59,637 nucleotides of DNA from Palsa-459 sp035937595 (GCA_035937595.1 DASZHS010000062.1:1-59637), one strand, 5' to 3'; shown: positions 15,145 to 25,761, counted from the first letter of the stretch. The notes: generated from the sequence alone by a model not told the origin. Numbers and translations are program-made.

Positions 15145-17370
15145 TCAGCCGCGTCGCGGGTCGCGCGGCGCCAGGCGGTCCCAGACGATCGTCGACAGCG
15201 CCGCGATCGTCGCCTCGCCCACGGTGAACGTCGCGTTGTCCTTCGTGAGCACGGCGATGACGTAGTCGCGGCCCTCGCCGTCGACCCACCCGATCGAGTT
15301 CACCTGCCAGTCGAGCGGTCCCGTCGGGTACCAGCCGTTCTTGAGCGCGACTCGCGCGCCCGGCGCGGGGCCTGACGACACGCCCCAGGCCTGCGCGGGC
15401 TCGACGTGCTCCAAGAGCCCGAGGCCGAAGGTGCGCGAGGCCGTGTCGAGGATCTGGTTCGGCAGCGCGAAGAGGCGGACCAGCCGGGTCTGGTCGAGCG
15501 ACGTCGTGCCGGTGTCGCCCCACGCCCAGTTCGGGATCGTCCCGGTGAGCCCGGCGAGCACGTTGAACGCGGCGATCCCCGGCAGCTGGCCGATCTCCAC
15601 GTAGAGCGCCTGCGCCGCGGCGTTGTCGCTCGCCTCGATCATCTCTGCGGCGAGCTGCTGGGTGGCGGGGTCCATCGTGACGTGCGCGACCTGCTCGTCG
15701 TGGAGGAGCGCGGCGAGGATGTCGAGCTTCACGATGCTCGCGGTGTGCTGCACGGACCCGGGGTTGATCCGCCACGTCTGGCCGGTGAGCACGTCGTAGA
15801 CCGTCGCCGAGACGACGTCGGGGCTCGCCGCCACCAGTCTGAGGACGTCCGGCGTGAACGGCGAGGCGACCGGCGGCCGGAAGGGCGTCGGCACCACGGG
15901 CGCGCTCGGCGCGGACGGCGCGCTCCGTCCGACCCCGTTGTCCGCCGTGATGGTGAACCGGTAGCGCGTCCCGTTCGCGAGGTGGCCCACCGTGCAGCGC
16001 TGCACCCCGCCACCTTGGGCCACGACCCCGCACGTGGCGCCGCCGGGGTACGCCCGCACCTCGTAGCTCGCGATCCGCGCACCGCCGTCGAAGGCAGGCG
16101 GGCGCCACGCCACCGCGGCGCGCGCGTTGCCGGGCCTCGCCGCAACGACCCGGATCGGCTGCGGTCGCGCCACCGACGCGGCGACGACCGCCCGGCCGCT
16201 GATCGCGGCCCCGACGACCGCGCACGCGTCGAGCGCCGCGCACGACGCCGCGAGGAGGGGACCCATGGCCCCACCGCGCGCCGGCACCGTCCGCGCACCC
16301 GACCACACGAGTCCTCCCGCGGCGCGCCGCCCGACGGCGTACTGGCCGGTCGTCCCGCGGCCCGTCGGCGTCGAGCCCACCGCGACGCACAGCCGCGTGG
16401 TCCTGCAGGTGACGGCGCCGAGCGCCGCCCGGGCGCCGGGGCGCTGGTCGAGCTGCCACGACCACGTCGCACCGGTCCGCGTCCCGGTCGTGACCACGCC
16501 GAGCCCGCTCCCGTCGTTGCCCACCGCCACGCACCACGCCGCGCCCGCGCAGCTCACGCCCACCAGCCGGTCCGTGCCCGCGCCGAGGGAGGCCGCCGCG
16601 GACCACGTCCACGACGCGCCGGTCGCGACCGCCGTCGTCACGATCCCCTCCGAGCTCGCGTCGGCGCCCACCGCGACGCACGACGTGGGCGCACCGCAGC
16701 TCACCGAGGTGAGCGGTCCGCTCCCCGATGCATCGGGCGTCACCGCCGCCGCCACCGACCAGCGCCACCCGGCCTCCGTGCGGGTGCCCGTCGTCACGAT
16801 CCCCTGCCCGGCCGCGTCGGCGCCGACCGCCACGCAGCTCACCGCCGTCGGGCAGCTCACCGCGGCGAGCGAGCCGCTCCCGGTGGGATCCGACGGGACC
16901 GCGCTCAGCGCGGTCCAGCGCCATCGGCCGCGGTGGAGGGTGCCGAACGTGGTCGCGCCCTGGGCGCTCACGTCCGTGCCGACCGCGACGCAGGTGGACG
17001 GTGTCGCGCAGCTCACCCCCGCGAGCCGGCCGGAGCCGCCGAGCCCGCCGCGCAACGCGGCCGCGGCGGACCAGGTCCAGCGTCCCTCGTCCTCGGTGCC
17101 GGCCGAGACGACGGCGCGACCCGCCGGGTCGGCGCCCACCACCACGCAGCCCTGGGCACGTGCGCAGCTGATTGCGTCGAGCACGTCGTGCGCGCCGGCG
17201 CCGTAGAAGACGGGGACCGCCGCACCGAGTCGGGCGATGGTGGCCAACCCGCGCGCCGACGCTTTGGCGGCGACGACCGGGCTTCCCCACGCGCCCAGCC
17301 CCGTGATGGCGGCGGCGAGCGCGACGACCGCGTGTCCCCGTCGTCGTCGCCCGCGCATCGGCTCCCTCAT
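15145..17370 (-). CDS. Secreted Cys-repeat / FN3 / beta-lactamase-like serine hydrolase fusion
   Basis: A 741-residue exported protein. A signal peptide (~1-36, ending PVVAAKA) is followed by seven Cys-x5-Cys repeats (VSCATPSTCVAVG and variants, ~55-400), one fibronectin type III domain (~415-515; IASYEVRAYPG ... NGTRYRFTITADNGVGRS), and a class A beta-lactamase fold (~525-741). The active-site motifs are all present: S545-I-V-K548, S581-D-N and K677-N-G. It could be a carboxypeptidase, a peptidoglycan-binding enzyme or a beta-lactamase; the repeat region makes a wall-associated role more likely. Two ATGs are possible (17370 with GGAGAG, 17358 with AGGGAG). Confidence 0.85.
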   Translation of the reverse strand: MREPMRGRRRRGHAVVALAAAITGLGAWGSPVVAAKASARGLATIARLGAAVPVFYGAGAHDVLDAISCARAQGCVVVGADPAGRAVVSAGTEDEGRWTWSAAAALRGGLGGSGRLAGVSCATPSTCVAVGTDVSAQGATTFGTLHRGRWRWTALSAVPSDPTGSGSLAAVSCPTAVSCVAVGADAAGQGIVTTGTRTEAGWRWSVAAAVTPDASGSGPLTSVSCGAPTSCVAVGADASSEGIVTTAVATGASWTWSAAASLGAGTDRLVGVSCAGAAWCVAVGNDGSGLGVVTTGTRTGATWSWQLDQRPGARAALGAVTCRTTRLCVAVGSTPTGRGTTGQYAVGRRAAGGLVWSGARTVPARGGAMGPLLAASCAALDACAVVGAAISGRAVVAASVARPQPIRVVAARPGNARAAVAWRPPAFDGGARIASYEVRAYPGGATCGVVAQGGGVQRCTVGHLANGTRYRFTITADNGVGRSAPSAPSAPVVPTPFRPPVASPFTPDVLRLVAASPDVVSATVYDVLTGQTWRINPGSVQHTASIVKLDILAALLHDEQVAHVTMDPATQQLAAEMIEASDNAAAQALYVEIGQLPGIAAFNVLAGLTGTIPNWAWGDTGTTSLDQTRLVRLFALPNQILDTASRTFGLGLLEHVEPAQAWGVSSGPAPGARVALKNGWYPTGPLDWQVNSIGWVDGEGRDYVIAVLTKDNATFTVGEATIAALSTIVWDRLAPRDPRRG

Positions 17371-17411
17371 CGAGTCGGCTCTCCACATCCTTCCAAAGGA
17401 ACGGGGCGGAT

Positions 17412-17445
17412 CCGCGGAGCCGCGGGACCCGACGCACCACGTCGG
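17412..17445 (-). terminator. Two tandem hairpins after dapE
   Basis: Just downstream of the dapE stop lie two perfect 6-bp hairpins, CCGACG/CGTCGG (17429-17445) and CCGCGG/CCGCGG (17412-17425). There is no U tract, as is common in high-GC actinobacteria. They separate dapE from the next gene on the same strand. Confidence 0.45.
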
Positions 17446-17449
17446 TCCG

Positions 17450-18510
<1,061 letters not shown>

Positions 18511-18514
<4 letters not shown>

Positions 18515-19338
18515 GTGGCGACGCCGTGGGCACGCAGCACGTCGTTGAGCGCCGCCTTCTCGTGGCGCACGCCGGGCTCCAGCCGTCGGACGACGAGGAC
18601 GCAGGGCAGGAAGAACTCGCCACCCGGGAAGTCGCGGCGCCGGGACGCGCCGACCGCGACGCAGTCCGGGGGCACCCGCCCACGGCCGAGCTCCTCGCCG
18701 GTCGCCGCGTCGATGACGGGGATCGACCCGGTGAGGATCGTGCCCGAGCCGACGACGGCGTCGCGACCCACCCTCGCGCCCTCCACGACCAAGGAGCGGC
18801 TGCCGATCAGCGCGCCGTCCTCGATCACGACGGGGACCGCGTTGACCGGCTCGAGCACGCCGCCGATCCCGACCCCGCCCGAGAGGTGCACGCGCTCGCC
18901 GACCTGGGCGCAGCTGCCGACGGTCGCCCAGGTGTCCACGAGCGTCCCCGCGCCCACCCACGCCCCCACGTTCACGAAGCTCGGCATCAGGATCACCCCG
19001 GGGCCGAGGTAGCTGCCCCACCTGGCCACCGCCCCGGGCACGACGCGCACGCCCGCCGCCTCGAAGCCGTGCTTCACGGGCAGCCGGTCGGCGTACTCGA
19101 GGGGCCCGGCGTGCGTCGTGGTCACGCCGCGGAGCCGGAAGAGCAGCAGGACCGCGCGCTTCAGCCACTCGTGGACGACGACCTCACCGTCGGCGCCGAC
19201 CTCGGCGACGCGCGCGGCGCCCGCGTCGAGGAGCGCGATCGCCTCCTCGACGACGGCCCGCGGCTCGGCGTCGCGCTCGTCGAGCTCCTCGATGCGCGCG
19301 TAGAGCTCGTCGATCTGCGAGGCGAGGACGCTCACCAC
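18511..19338 (-). CDS. dapD: Tetrahydrodipicolinate N-succinyltransferase
   Basis: About 275 residues. After a helical N-terminal domain, a left-handed beta-helix of hexapeptide repeats carries the family signature MPSFVNVGAWVGAGTLVDTW and HLSGGVGIGGVLEP, close to the proteobacterial DapD type. It transfers succinyl from succinyl-CoA to tetrahydrodipicolinate. The start is uncertain: GTG at 19338 or 19335, neither with a clear ribosome site. It is divergent from the methyltransferase gene. Confidence 0.9.
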
Positions 19339-19402
19339 GCGAGCGTACCAACGCGTCACGCACACTCCTGGGTGGCATGCGGACGCGGGGGTACCCTCGC
19401 GC

Positions 19403-20191
19403 ATGCGCGACGGCGTGGCCTCCGAGACGGCGCGCCGCGTCGCGGCGCATCGGCTTCGGTGCCCGCGCGTGGCGACCCCCTACGGGCGGCCCGAGGACGA
19501 CGAGGCGCTCTCCATCGACGTCGCCACCGGCGTGGAGGTGCGCGAGGGACGGCTGCAGGCGTACCTGTGCCGCCGGACCTCCTTCTTCGACCGCGTCGTC
19601 GTCGAGGCGATCGACGGCGGGACTCGCCAGCTCGTCACCGTCGGCGCGGGCTACGATGGTCGCTCGTCGCGCTACGCCCACCCGTCCGTCGCGTGGTACG
19701 AGGTCGACCACCCCGCCACCCAGGCAGACAAGCGCCACCGGCTCGCACGCCTCGGTCGCTCGACCGCCGCGACCACCTTCGTCGCCGTGGACCTGAGCAC
19801 GGACCCCGTCGGCGAGCGGCTGCGCGACGCGGGGCTGCGCGACGAGGTCGCGACGCTCTTCGTGCTCGAGGGGCTCGTGACGTACCTGGACGTCGGGGTC
19901 CTCGCGGGGGTGTTGGCCGCCCTCCGCGCCGTCGCGGCGCCCTCGAGCGTCCTCGCGATCAGCGTCGGGTTCCTGCGCTCCGGCGCCGACCCGGACCGTG
20001 CCGCGCACGCGGCCGCCTTCCGCGACGCGGTGGCGGCCATGGGCGAGGAGGTCCGCAGCGAGCTCACCGTCGAGGACACCGCGGCGCTCCTCGCGTCCTC
20101 AGGGTGGGATCCCGCGGGACGCACCGGGCCCGACGACGCGGGCGACGCCGCGCTCGGGCTCCTGGTCACCACGGCGGGCGGCGGCCCCTAG
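19403..20191 (+). CDS. Leucine carboxyl methyltransferase-family SAM methyltransferase
   Basis: A 262-residue protein of the LCM/TIGR00027 group. The SAM-binding loop is VTVGAGYDGRSSRYA, the acidic end of strand 2 is VAWYEVDHPATQADKR, and FVLEGLVTYLD matches motif IV. These proteins methylate small molecules or carboxyl groups; actinobacteria have many with unknown substrates. It is the only plus-strand gene in this DAP cluster, and its stop overlaps the end of dapC by 4 bases. It is divergent from dapD. Confidence 0.85.
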   Translation: MRDGVASETARRVAAHRLRCPRVATPYGRPEDDEALSIDVATGVEVREGRLQAYLCRRTSFFDRVVVEAIDGGTRQLVTVGAGYDGRSSRYAHPSVAWYEVDHPATQADKRHRLARLGRSTAATTFVAVDLSTDPVGERLRDAGLRDEVATLFVLEGLVTYLDVGVLAGVLAALRAVAAPSSVLAISVGFLRSGADPDRAAHAAAFRDAVAAMGEEVRSELTVEDTAALLASSGWDPAGRTGPDDAGDAALGLLVTTAGGGP

Positions 20192-21315
20192 TCCGTGGGC
20201 GTCGCGGCCAGCCGCGCGCAGGCGAGCTCGAGCCGCTCGGTCGGCTGCACCATGGCGATGCGGACGTGGGACGGCGACGCGTCGCCGTAGAGGTCGCCGG
20301 GGCTGACGACGAGCCCGGCGCGCTCGGCCAGCTCGCCGGCGAGCTGCCAGGCGTCCTCGGTCCCCGGCCGCCTCGCCCACAGGTAGAAGGAGCCCTCCGG
20401 CGCCGCGACGTCGAGCCCCGCTTGGAGGAGGGCGGCGCGGACCAGGGCGAGCCGCCCCGCGTAGCGATCGCGCTGGGCGTCGACGTGGTCGCCGTCGGAC
20501 CACGCGGCCACCGCGGCTGCCTGCACCGGACCGGCGACGATGAGCCCTGCGTGGCGCCGGACGAGGGCGAGGTAGGCGACGAGCTCGGGGTCCCCCGCGT
20601 AGAACCCCGCCCGCACGCCCGCGAGGTTGGAGCGCTTCGACAGCGAGTGCACCGCGAGCACGCCCTCGGCGCCGTGGGCGAGGATCGTCGTGGGCGCGCC
20701 CGACCAGGTGTAGTCCGCGTAGCACTCGTCCGAGCAGACGACGACGCCGTGGCGGCGCCCGAACGCGGCGGCCTGGGCGAGGTCGTCGAGGCGCGCGGTC
20801 GGGTTCGACGGTGAGTTCACCCAGAGCACGAGCGCCCGCTGCGCGGTCTCCTCGTCGAGGGTCTCGAGCGCGAGGCGCCCCCCGTCGAGGGGGACGGGCA
20901 CGGCGCGCAGCCCGGCCAGCTGCGCGGACACCGCGTAGGTCGGGTACGAGATCGAGGGGTAGAGCACCGTGTCGCGCGAGGGGTCCCGCAAGGACAGGTG
21001 ACCCGCGAGCGAGGCGACGAGCTCCTTGGTCCCGACGCACGCCGCGAGGGCGGCGGGGTCGACGTCGACCTTGAAGCGCCGCGCGAGCATCCCGCCGGCG
21101 GCCTCGCGGTAGGCGGGCGAGCCGCCCGAGAGCGGGTAGCCGCGCTCGGTGCCCGACGCCGCGAGCGCGCGCAGCACCTCGGGCGCGGGCGGGTCGCACG
21201 GCGTGCCGACCGAGCAGTCGACCGCGCCGCCGACGTGGCGCGCGGCGCGGTCCCGCAGGGCGCCCAGCCGGTCGTACGGGTACACCGGCGGGACGAACCC
21301 GCGCGCGCCGCTCAC
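20188..21315 (-). CDS. dapC: N-succinyldiaminopimelate aminotransferase (DapC type)
   Basis: A 375-residue fold-type I PLP aminotransferase. PLP Lys lies in SLSKRSNLAGVRAGF; other class I motifs are NSPSNPTARL, SDECYADYTW and a late Arg in HVRIAMVQP. Its sequence type and place beside dapD, dapE and dapF point to the actinobacterial DapC, which makes N-succinyl-LL-DAP. The chosen GTG at 21315 overlaps the hflX stop (GTGA), as at many junctions here; a GTG five codons upstream is also in frame. Confidence 0.85.
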   Translation of the reverse strand: MSGARGFVPPVYPYDRLGALRDRAARHVGGAVDCSVGTPCDPPAPEVLRALAASGTERGYPLSGGSPAYREAAGGMLARRFKVDVDPAALAACVGTKELVASLAGHLSLRDPSRDTVLYPSISYPTYAVSAQLAGLRAVPVPLDGGRLALETLDEETAQRALVLWVNSPSNPTARLDDLAQAAAFGRRHGVVVCSDECYADYTWSGAPTTILAHGAEGVLAVHSLSKRSNLAGVRAGFYAGDPELVAYLALVRRHAGLIVAGPVQAAAVAAWSDGDHVDAQRDRYAGRLALVRAALLQAGLDVAAPEGSFYLWARRPGTEDAWQLAGELAERAGLVVSPGDLYGDASPSHVRIAMVQPTERLELACARLAATPTD

Positions 21316-22592
21316 GAGGCGCAGACCCACTCCGCGAACCGCGCGCGGCCCGCGGGGTCGAGGACGACGCGCACGACGGCGCTCTCGCCGTCGTCGTTCG
21401 TCTCGAGCACCTCACCCTCGCGGTGCGCGGCCGCGAGCACGTCGCCGCGCGCCCACGGCACACGCAGCGAGACGACGCGGTCCGAGGCGTGCAGCCGCTC
21501 GGCGACGACGTCGACCAGCTCGCGGAGGTTCTCCCCCGTCGCCACCGAGACCACCACCGCCCCGGGGTTCGAGGCCGCGCAGCGCGCCGCGGCGGCCGGC
21601 GCGAGGTCCGCCTTGTTGATGGCGACCACCTCATCGACGTCGCCGGCGCCGATCTCTGCGAGCACGGCGCGCACCGCGTCGATCTGGGCGAGGGGGTCCG
21701 GCGCCGAGGCGTCGACGACGTGGAGCAGGACGTCGGCGAGGCGCACCGAGTCGAGCGTGGAGCGGAAGGCCTCGACGAGCTCGTGCGGGAGGTTCCGGAC
21801 GAACCCGACGGTGTCGGTGACGAGGATCGTCTCGCCACCCGGCAGCTGGTGCTGTCGGGTGCGCGGGTCGAGGGTGACGAACAGGCGGTCCTCGACGTCG
21901 GCGTCGGCCGCGGTGAGCGCGTTCAGCAGCGACGTCTTGCCCGCGTTCGTGTAGCCGACGAGCGCGACCTCGCGGTGCCGGCCACGCTCGCGCGCGGCGC
22001 GCTGGGTGCCACGCGTGCGGTCCACGCCCTTCAGCTCGGCCTCGAGCTTGTGCATGCGACGCACGAGGCGCCGGCGGTCGACCTCGAGCTGGGTCTCGCC
22101 GGGGCCACGGGTGCCGATCCGACCGGCCTGCTGGCTGAGCTCGACCCCGCGGCCGCGCAGCCGCGGGAGCCGGTAGCGCAGGAGCGCGAGCTCGACCTGC
22201 GCCTTGCCCTCGGGGCTGCGCGCGTTCTGGGCGAAGATGTCGAGGATCACCGCGGTGCGGTCGATCGCCGTGCGGCCGAGCAGCCGCTCCAGGTTCCGCT
22301 GCTGGGCGGGGCTGAGCGGCTGGTCGAACACGACGGTGTCGGCGTCGACGGCGAGGCAGAGCTCGTGCAGCTCGGCGACCTTGCCCTTGCCGAGGTACGT
22401 GGCCGGGTCCGGCGCGTCACGACGCTGGACCAACCGGGCGAGCACGTCGGCGCCCGCGGTGTCGACGAGGAGCGCGAGCTCGTCGAGCCCCGCGTCCACC
22501 TCGTCGGGGTCGTGGCCGGCCAGCGTGACGCCGACGAGCACGATCCGCTCCCGGACGGTCCGCTCGATGAGCGAGCTCGGAAAGACCGTCAC
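21312..22592 (-). CDS. hflX: Ribosome-associated GTPase HflX
   Basis: A 426-residue HflX. The N-terminal domain has DELALLVDTAGADV and the linker SQQAGRIGTRGPGETQLE, diagnostic for HflX. The G domain has G1 GYTNAGKTS, G3 DTVGFVRNLPHELV and G4 NKAD. It splits stalled or stressed ribosomes. The GTG at 22592 overlaps the dapF stop; the longer upstream open frame is not used. Order miaA-dapF-hflX is typical of actinobacteria. Confidence 0.94.
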   Translation of the reverse strand: MTVFPSSLIERTVRERIVLVGVTLAGHDPDEVDAGLDELALLVDTAGADVLARLVQRRDAPDPATYLGKGKVAELHELCLAVDADTVVFDQPLSPAQQRNLERLLGRTAIDRTAVILDIFAQNARSPEGKAQVELALLRYRLPRLRGRGVELSQQAGRIGTRGPGETQLEVDRRRLVRRMHKLEAELKGVDRTRGTQRAARERGRHREVALVGYTNAGKTSLLNALTAADADVEDRLFVTLDPRTRQHQLPGGETILVTDTVGFVRNLPHELVEAFRSTLDSVRLADVLLHVVDASAPDPLAQIDAVRAVLAEIGAGDVDEVVAINKADLAPAAAARCAASNPGAVVVSVATGENLRELVDVVAERLHASDRVVSLRVPWARGDVLAAAHREGEVLETNDDGESAVVRVVLDPAGRARFAEWVCAS

Positions 22593-23392
22593 CAGGGCTC
22601 CGGCATCGAGACGGCCGCCACCCGCACCGCGGGGCCGGCGAGGGTGGCGGCGCCGTCGACGAGCGTCACGTCGAGGTCGCCGCCCGGGTTCGTCACGGTC
22701 ACGTGCGACGAGACGAGCCCGAGACGGTGCGCGACGGCGGCGGCCGCGCACGAGCCGGTGCCGCAGGCGAGGGTGCGACCGACCCCGCGCTCGACGACAC
22801 GGATCGTGAGGTGGTCGGGACCGTCCAGCGTCACGAACTCGACGTTCGCCCCCGACCCCGCGTCGTCGGCGAGGTCGCCGGCGAGGTCGGCGGCGCGCTC
22901 GAGCAGCGACTCGTCGGGGCCGCCGCGGTCCGCCACGACCACGTGCGGGTTGCCGAGGTGCGCGGCGACGCCCGACTCGAGCGAGCCGCCGTCGGCGACC
23001 TCGACGGGGCCCATGTCGACCGATCCCCACGCCCGGTCGCACGAGGGGTCGAGCGCGACGGTCACCCGGCGCGCGCCCGCGTCGGTCGCGACGTCGAGGG
23101 TGCCCTCCGCGACGAGCCCGTGGGCGACGGCCGCCGCGACGAGGCAGCGCAGCCCGTTGCCGGACAGCTCGGCCCTCGAGCCGTCGGCGTTGTGCAGGGA
23201 CATGACGAGGCCCCGCTCGTCGAAGGTCCCCTCGATCAGCCCGTCCGCCCCGATCCCCGTGTGCCGGTCGCACCAGCGTCGCGCGTGGTCGGCGTCGAGG
23301 CGTGGCGGACCGCTTCGGCGCAGCGCGACGAGGAAGTCGTTGCCCGCACCGTGCCACTTCTCTAGGACGTCGAGGGGTGCCGCGTCACGCAT
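22589..23392 (-). CDS. dapF: Diaminopimelate epimerase with Ser in place of first catalytic Cys
   Basis: A 267-residue DapF that converts LL-DAP to meso-DAP. Substrate motifs are GNDFLV (~17-22), HNADGSRAELSGNGLRC (67-83) and ERGVGRTLACGTGSCA (201-216). The second catalytic Cys is C210. The first catalytic Cys of the usual MCGNG motif is replaced by S77 (LSGNG); C83 is the nearest Cys. Everything else is intact, so this may be a lineage variant. Start at ATG 23392 has only a weak ribosome site. It lies between miaA and hflX on one strand. Confidence 0.9.
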   Translation of the reverse strand: MRDAAPLDVLEKWHGAGNDFLVALRRSGPPRLDADHARRWCDRHTGIGADGLIEGTFDERGLVMSLHNADGSRAELSGNGLRCLVAAAVAHGLVAEGTLDVATDAGARRVTVALDPSCDRAWGSVDMGPVEVADGGSLESGVAAHLGNPHVVVADRGGPDESLLERAADLAGDLADDAGSGANVEFVTLDGPDHLTIRVVERGVGRTLACGTGSCAAAAVAHRLGLVSSHVTVTNPGGDLDVTLVDGAATLAGPAVRVAAVSMPEPW

Positions 23393-23464
23393 GTCGGACC
23401 AGTCTTCCAGTTCGCGGCCAGCGTCGTGCCGTCGCAGCGGACCGCACCGGTGCCGCAACGGCGT

Positions 23465-24367
23465 TCAGCACGCCGCCCGCAGCGCGGCGACGGCGTCGTT
23501 CGCGTCCGCCACCCATGTGATCCTCGGGTCGCGTCGGAACCACCGCCACTGGCGTCGCGCGAGGCGCCGCGTCGCGGTGATCGCGCGGGCGACGGCGGTC
23601 TCGAGGTCGACGCCGCCCTCCAGGTGCTCGAGCAGCTGGCGGTAGCCCGCGGCCTGGCGCGCGGTCCGCGAGAGGCCGCCCGGCGCGGCGAGCAGGGCGG
23701 AGAGCTCGTCGAGCAGCCCCGCCGCCATCCACGCGTCGAACCGCGCGGCGATGGTGGCGTCGCTGCGCACCGGGTCGAACCGGATCCCGACCACGACGGC
23801 GTCGGTCGGCGGGTAGCGCGAGAGCCCGGGACCAAACGACGAGAACGGCCGCCCGGTCGCGCGCAGGACCTCGACGGCGCGCACGACGCGCCGGTCGTTG
23901 CGCGGGTCGATCCGCGCGGCCGCCGCCGGGTCCGCTCTGGTCAGCTCGGCGTAGAGCGCGTCGAGACCGCCGTCGGTGCGCGCGGCCGCCTCGACGGCGC
24001 GCCGCACGTCGGGGTCCGTCGGCGGGATCGTGAGCCCGTCGAGGGCGGCGCGGAGGTAGAGCCCCGAGCCCCCGACGAGCAGGGCCGTCCGCCCGCGCGC
24101 GGCGACGTCGGCGATCGCCGCGGCGTACAGCTGCTGGAACCGCCGCAGCGTGAGCTCCTCGTCGGGGTCGAGCACGTCGACGAGGTGGTAGCGGACCTCG
24201 CCGCGCTCAGCCGGCGTCGGCTTGGCGGTGGCGAGGTCCATCCCCCGGTAGACCGCCATGGCGTCGAGCGAGACGAGCTCGACGGTGCCCGCGGCGAGCG
24301 CCACCTCGTGGGCGGCCCGTGACTTGCCTGACGCCGTCGGTCCGACGAGGGCCAGCCGCGCGGTCAT
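23465..24367 (-). CDS. miaA: tRNA dimethylallyltransferase
   Basis: A 300-residue MiaA. It starts MTARLALVGPTASGKS (P loop), then DAMAVYRGMDLATAKP (substrate-binding Asp), and later TARQAAGYRQ and RRLARRQWRWFRRD, both diagnostic. It adds a dimethylallyl group to A37 of tRNAs reading UNN codons. ATG at 24367 overlaps the miaB stop (ATGA), coupling the two enzymes that act one after the other on A37. Confidence 0.96.
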   Translation of the reverse strand: MTARLALVGPTASGKSRAAHEVALAAGTVELVSLDAMAVYRGMDLATAKPTPAERGEVRYHLVDVLDPDEELTLRRFQQLYAAAIADVAARGRTALLVGGSGLYLRAALDGLTIPPTDPDVRRAVEAAARTDGGLDALYAELTRADPAAAARIDPRNDRRVVRAVEVLRATGRPFSSFGPGLSRYPPTDAVVVGIRFDPVRSDATIAARFDAWMAAGLLDELSALLAAPGGLSRTARQAAGYRQLLEHLEGGVDLETAVARAITATRRLARRQWRWFRRDPRITWVADANDAVAALRAAC

Positions 24368-25761
24368 CGGTGCGCGATCGGGATCCTCGTGCGGTGTCGG
24401 GGGCGCGCGGTCACGCGGTCCAGCGCCCCGAGGAGGTGGTGCGGCGCGCCGTGGGTGATGGCGACGGTCGCGAACGAGCCGGCGCGGACGTCCTTCGGGT
24501 CGGCCGCGAAGTGGACGGGCTTGCCCTGGCGCGTCCGCGCCGTGAGCGTCGTCGGATCCTTCTTGCTCGGGCCCTCGACGAGCACCTCCTCGGTGCGGCC
24601 CTCGCGGGCCGCGTTGCGCCGCAGCGCGGCGCGCTCGACGACCGCGACGAGGCGCGCGAACCGCTCGCGGACGACGTCGTCGGGGACGAACCTCGACGGG
24701 TCCTCGGCCGCCCTCGTGCCCGGGCGCGGCGAGAAGACGAACGTGTAGGCGCTGTCGAACTCGGCCTCGGCGACGACGGCGAGCGTCTCGTCGAAGTCCG
24801 CGTCGGTCTCTCCGGGGAACCCGACGATGAGGTCCGTGGTGACGGCGAGGTCGTCGATGGCGGCGCGCGCCGCGGCGAGCCGCTCGAGGTAGCGCTCGGC
24901 GCGGTAGCCGCGGCGCATCGCCGCGAGCACCCGGTCGCTGCCGGACTGCAGCGGGAGGTGCAGCTGCTCGCAGACCGCGGGGGTCTCGGCCATCGCGGCG
25001 ACGGTCTCGTCGCGCAGGTCCTTCGGGTGCGGGCTGGTGAAGCGCACCCGCTCGATCCCCTCGACCGCACCGATCGCGCGCAGGAGCTCGGCGAACAGCG
25101 GCCGGCGGCGCGTGAGGTCGCGGCCGTAGGAGTTGACGTTCTGGCCGAGGACGGTGAGCTCGACGACGCCGCGCGCCGCCAGCGTGCGCGCCTCGGCGAC
25201 GAGCTCGTCCATGGGGCGGCTCACCTCGGGGCCGCGCACCGACGGCACGATGCAGAACGCGCAGGAGTTGTCGCACCCGACCTGGATCGTCATCCACGCG
25301 GCCCACGGCACGTCGCGGACGGCGGTGAGGGCCGGCGCCTGGTCCGCGGCCCCCGCGGGGTCCGGCGCGTCGAGGACCTCGACGATCGTCCCCTCGACCG
25401 CCGCGCGCCGCAGGAGGGACGGCGCCGCCGCGAGGTTGTGGGTGCCGAAGACGACGTCCACGTGGCCGGCGCGCTCGACGACGCGCTCGCGGTCCATCTG
25501 GGCGAGGCAGCCCCCGACGGCGATCTGGAGCCCGGGGCGGCGCTCGCGCAGCGCCTTCAGCTCTCCCAGGTGGCCGTAGAGGCGGTTGTCGGCGTTCTCG
25601 CGGACGCAGCAGGTGTTGAGGACGATCACGTCGGCGTCCTCGAGGCTCGTCGCCGGGACGAGCCCGTCGCGGACCAAGAGGCCCGCGAGGCGCTCGGAGT
25701 CGTGCTCGTTCATCTGGCAGCCGTAGGTCCGGATCGCGAAGGTCCGCGGCGCGTCGCTCAC
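24364..25761 (-). CDS. miaB: tRNA-2-methylthio-N6-dimethylallyladenosine synthase
   Basis: A 465-residue radical SAM methylthiotransferase. The N-terminal domain holds one cluster (IRTYGCQMNEHDSE, then LNTCCVRENAD and a later GGCLAQ). The radical SAM cluster is CDNSCAFCIVP. A TRAM domain closes the chain (EEVLVEGPSKKD). It follows MiaA on A37. Start is GTG. Gene order miaB-miaA is standard. Confidence 0.96.
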   Translation of the reverse strand: MSDAPRTFAIRTYGCQMNEHDSERLAGLLVRDGLVPATSLEDADVIVLNTCCVRENADNRLYGHLGELKALRERRPGLQIAVGGCLAQMDRERVVERAGHVDVVFGTHNLAAAPSLLRRAAVEGTIVEVLDAPDPAGAADQAPALTAVRDVPWAAWMTIQVGCDNSCAFCIVPSVRGPEVSRPMDELVAEARTLAARGVVELTVLGQNVNSYGRDLTRRRPLFAELLRAIGAVEGIERVRFTSPHPKDLRDETVAAMAETPAVCEQLHLPLQSGSDRVLAAMRRGYRAERYLERLAAARAAIDDLAVTTDLIVGFPGETDADFDETLAVVAEAEFDSAYTFVFSPRPGTRAAEDPSRFVPDDVVRERFARLVAVVERAALRRNAAREGRTEEVLVEGPSKKDPTTLTARTRQGKPVHFAADPKDVRAGSFATVAITHGAPHHLLGALDRVTARPRHRTRIPIAHR

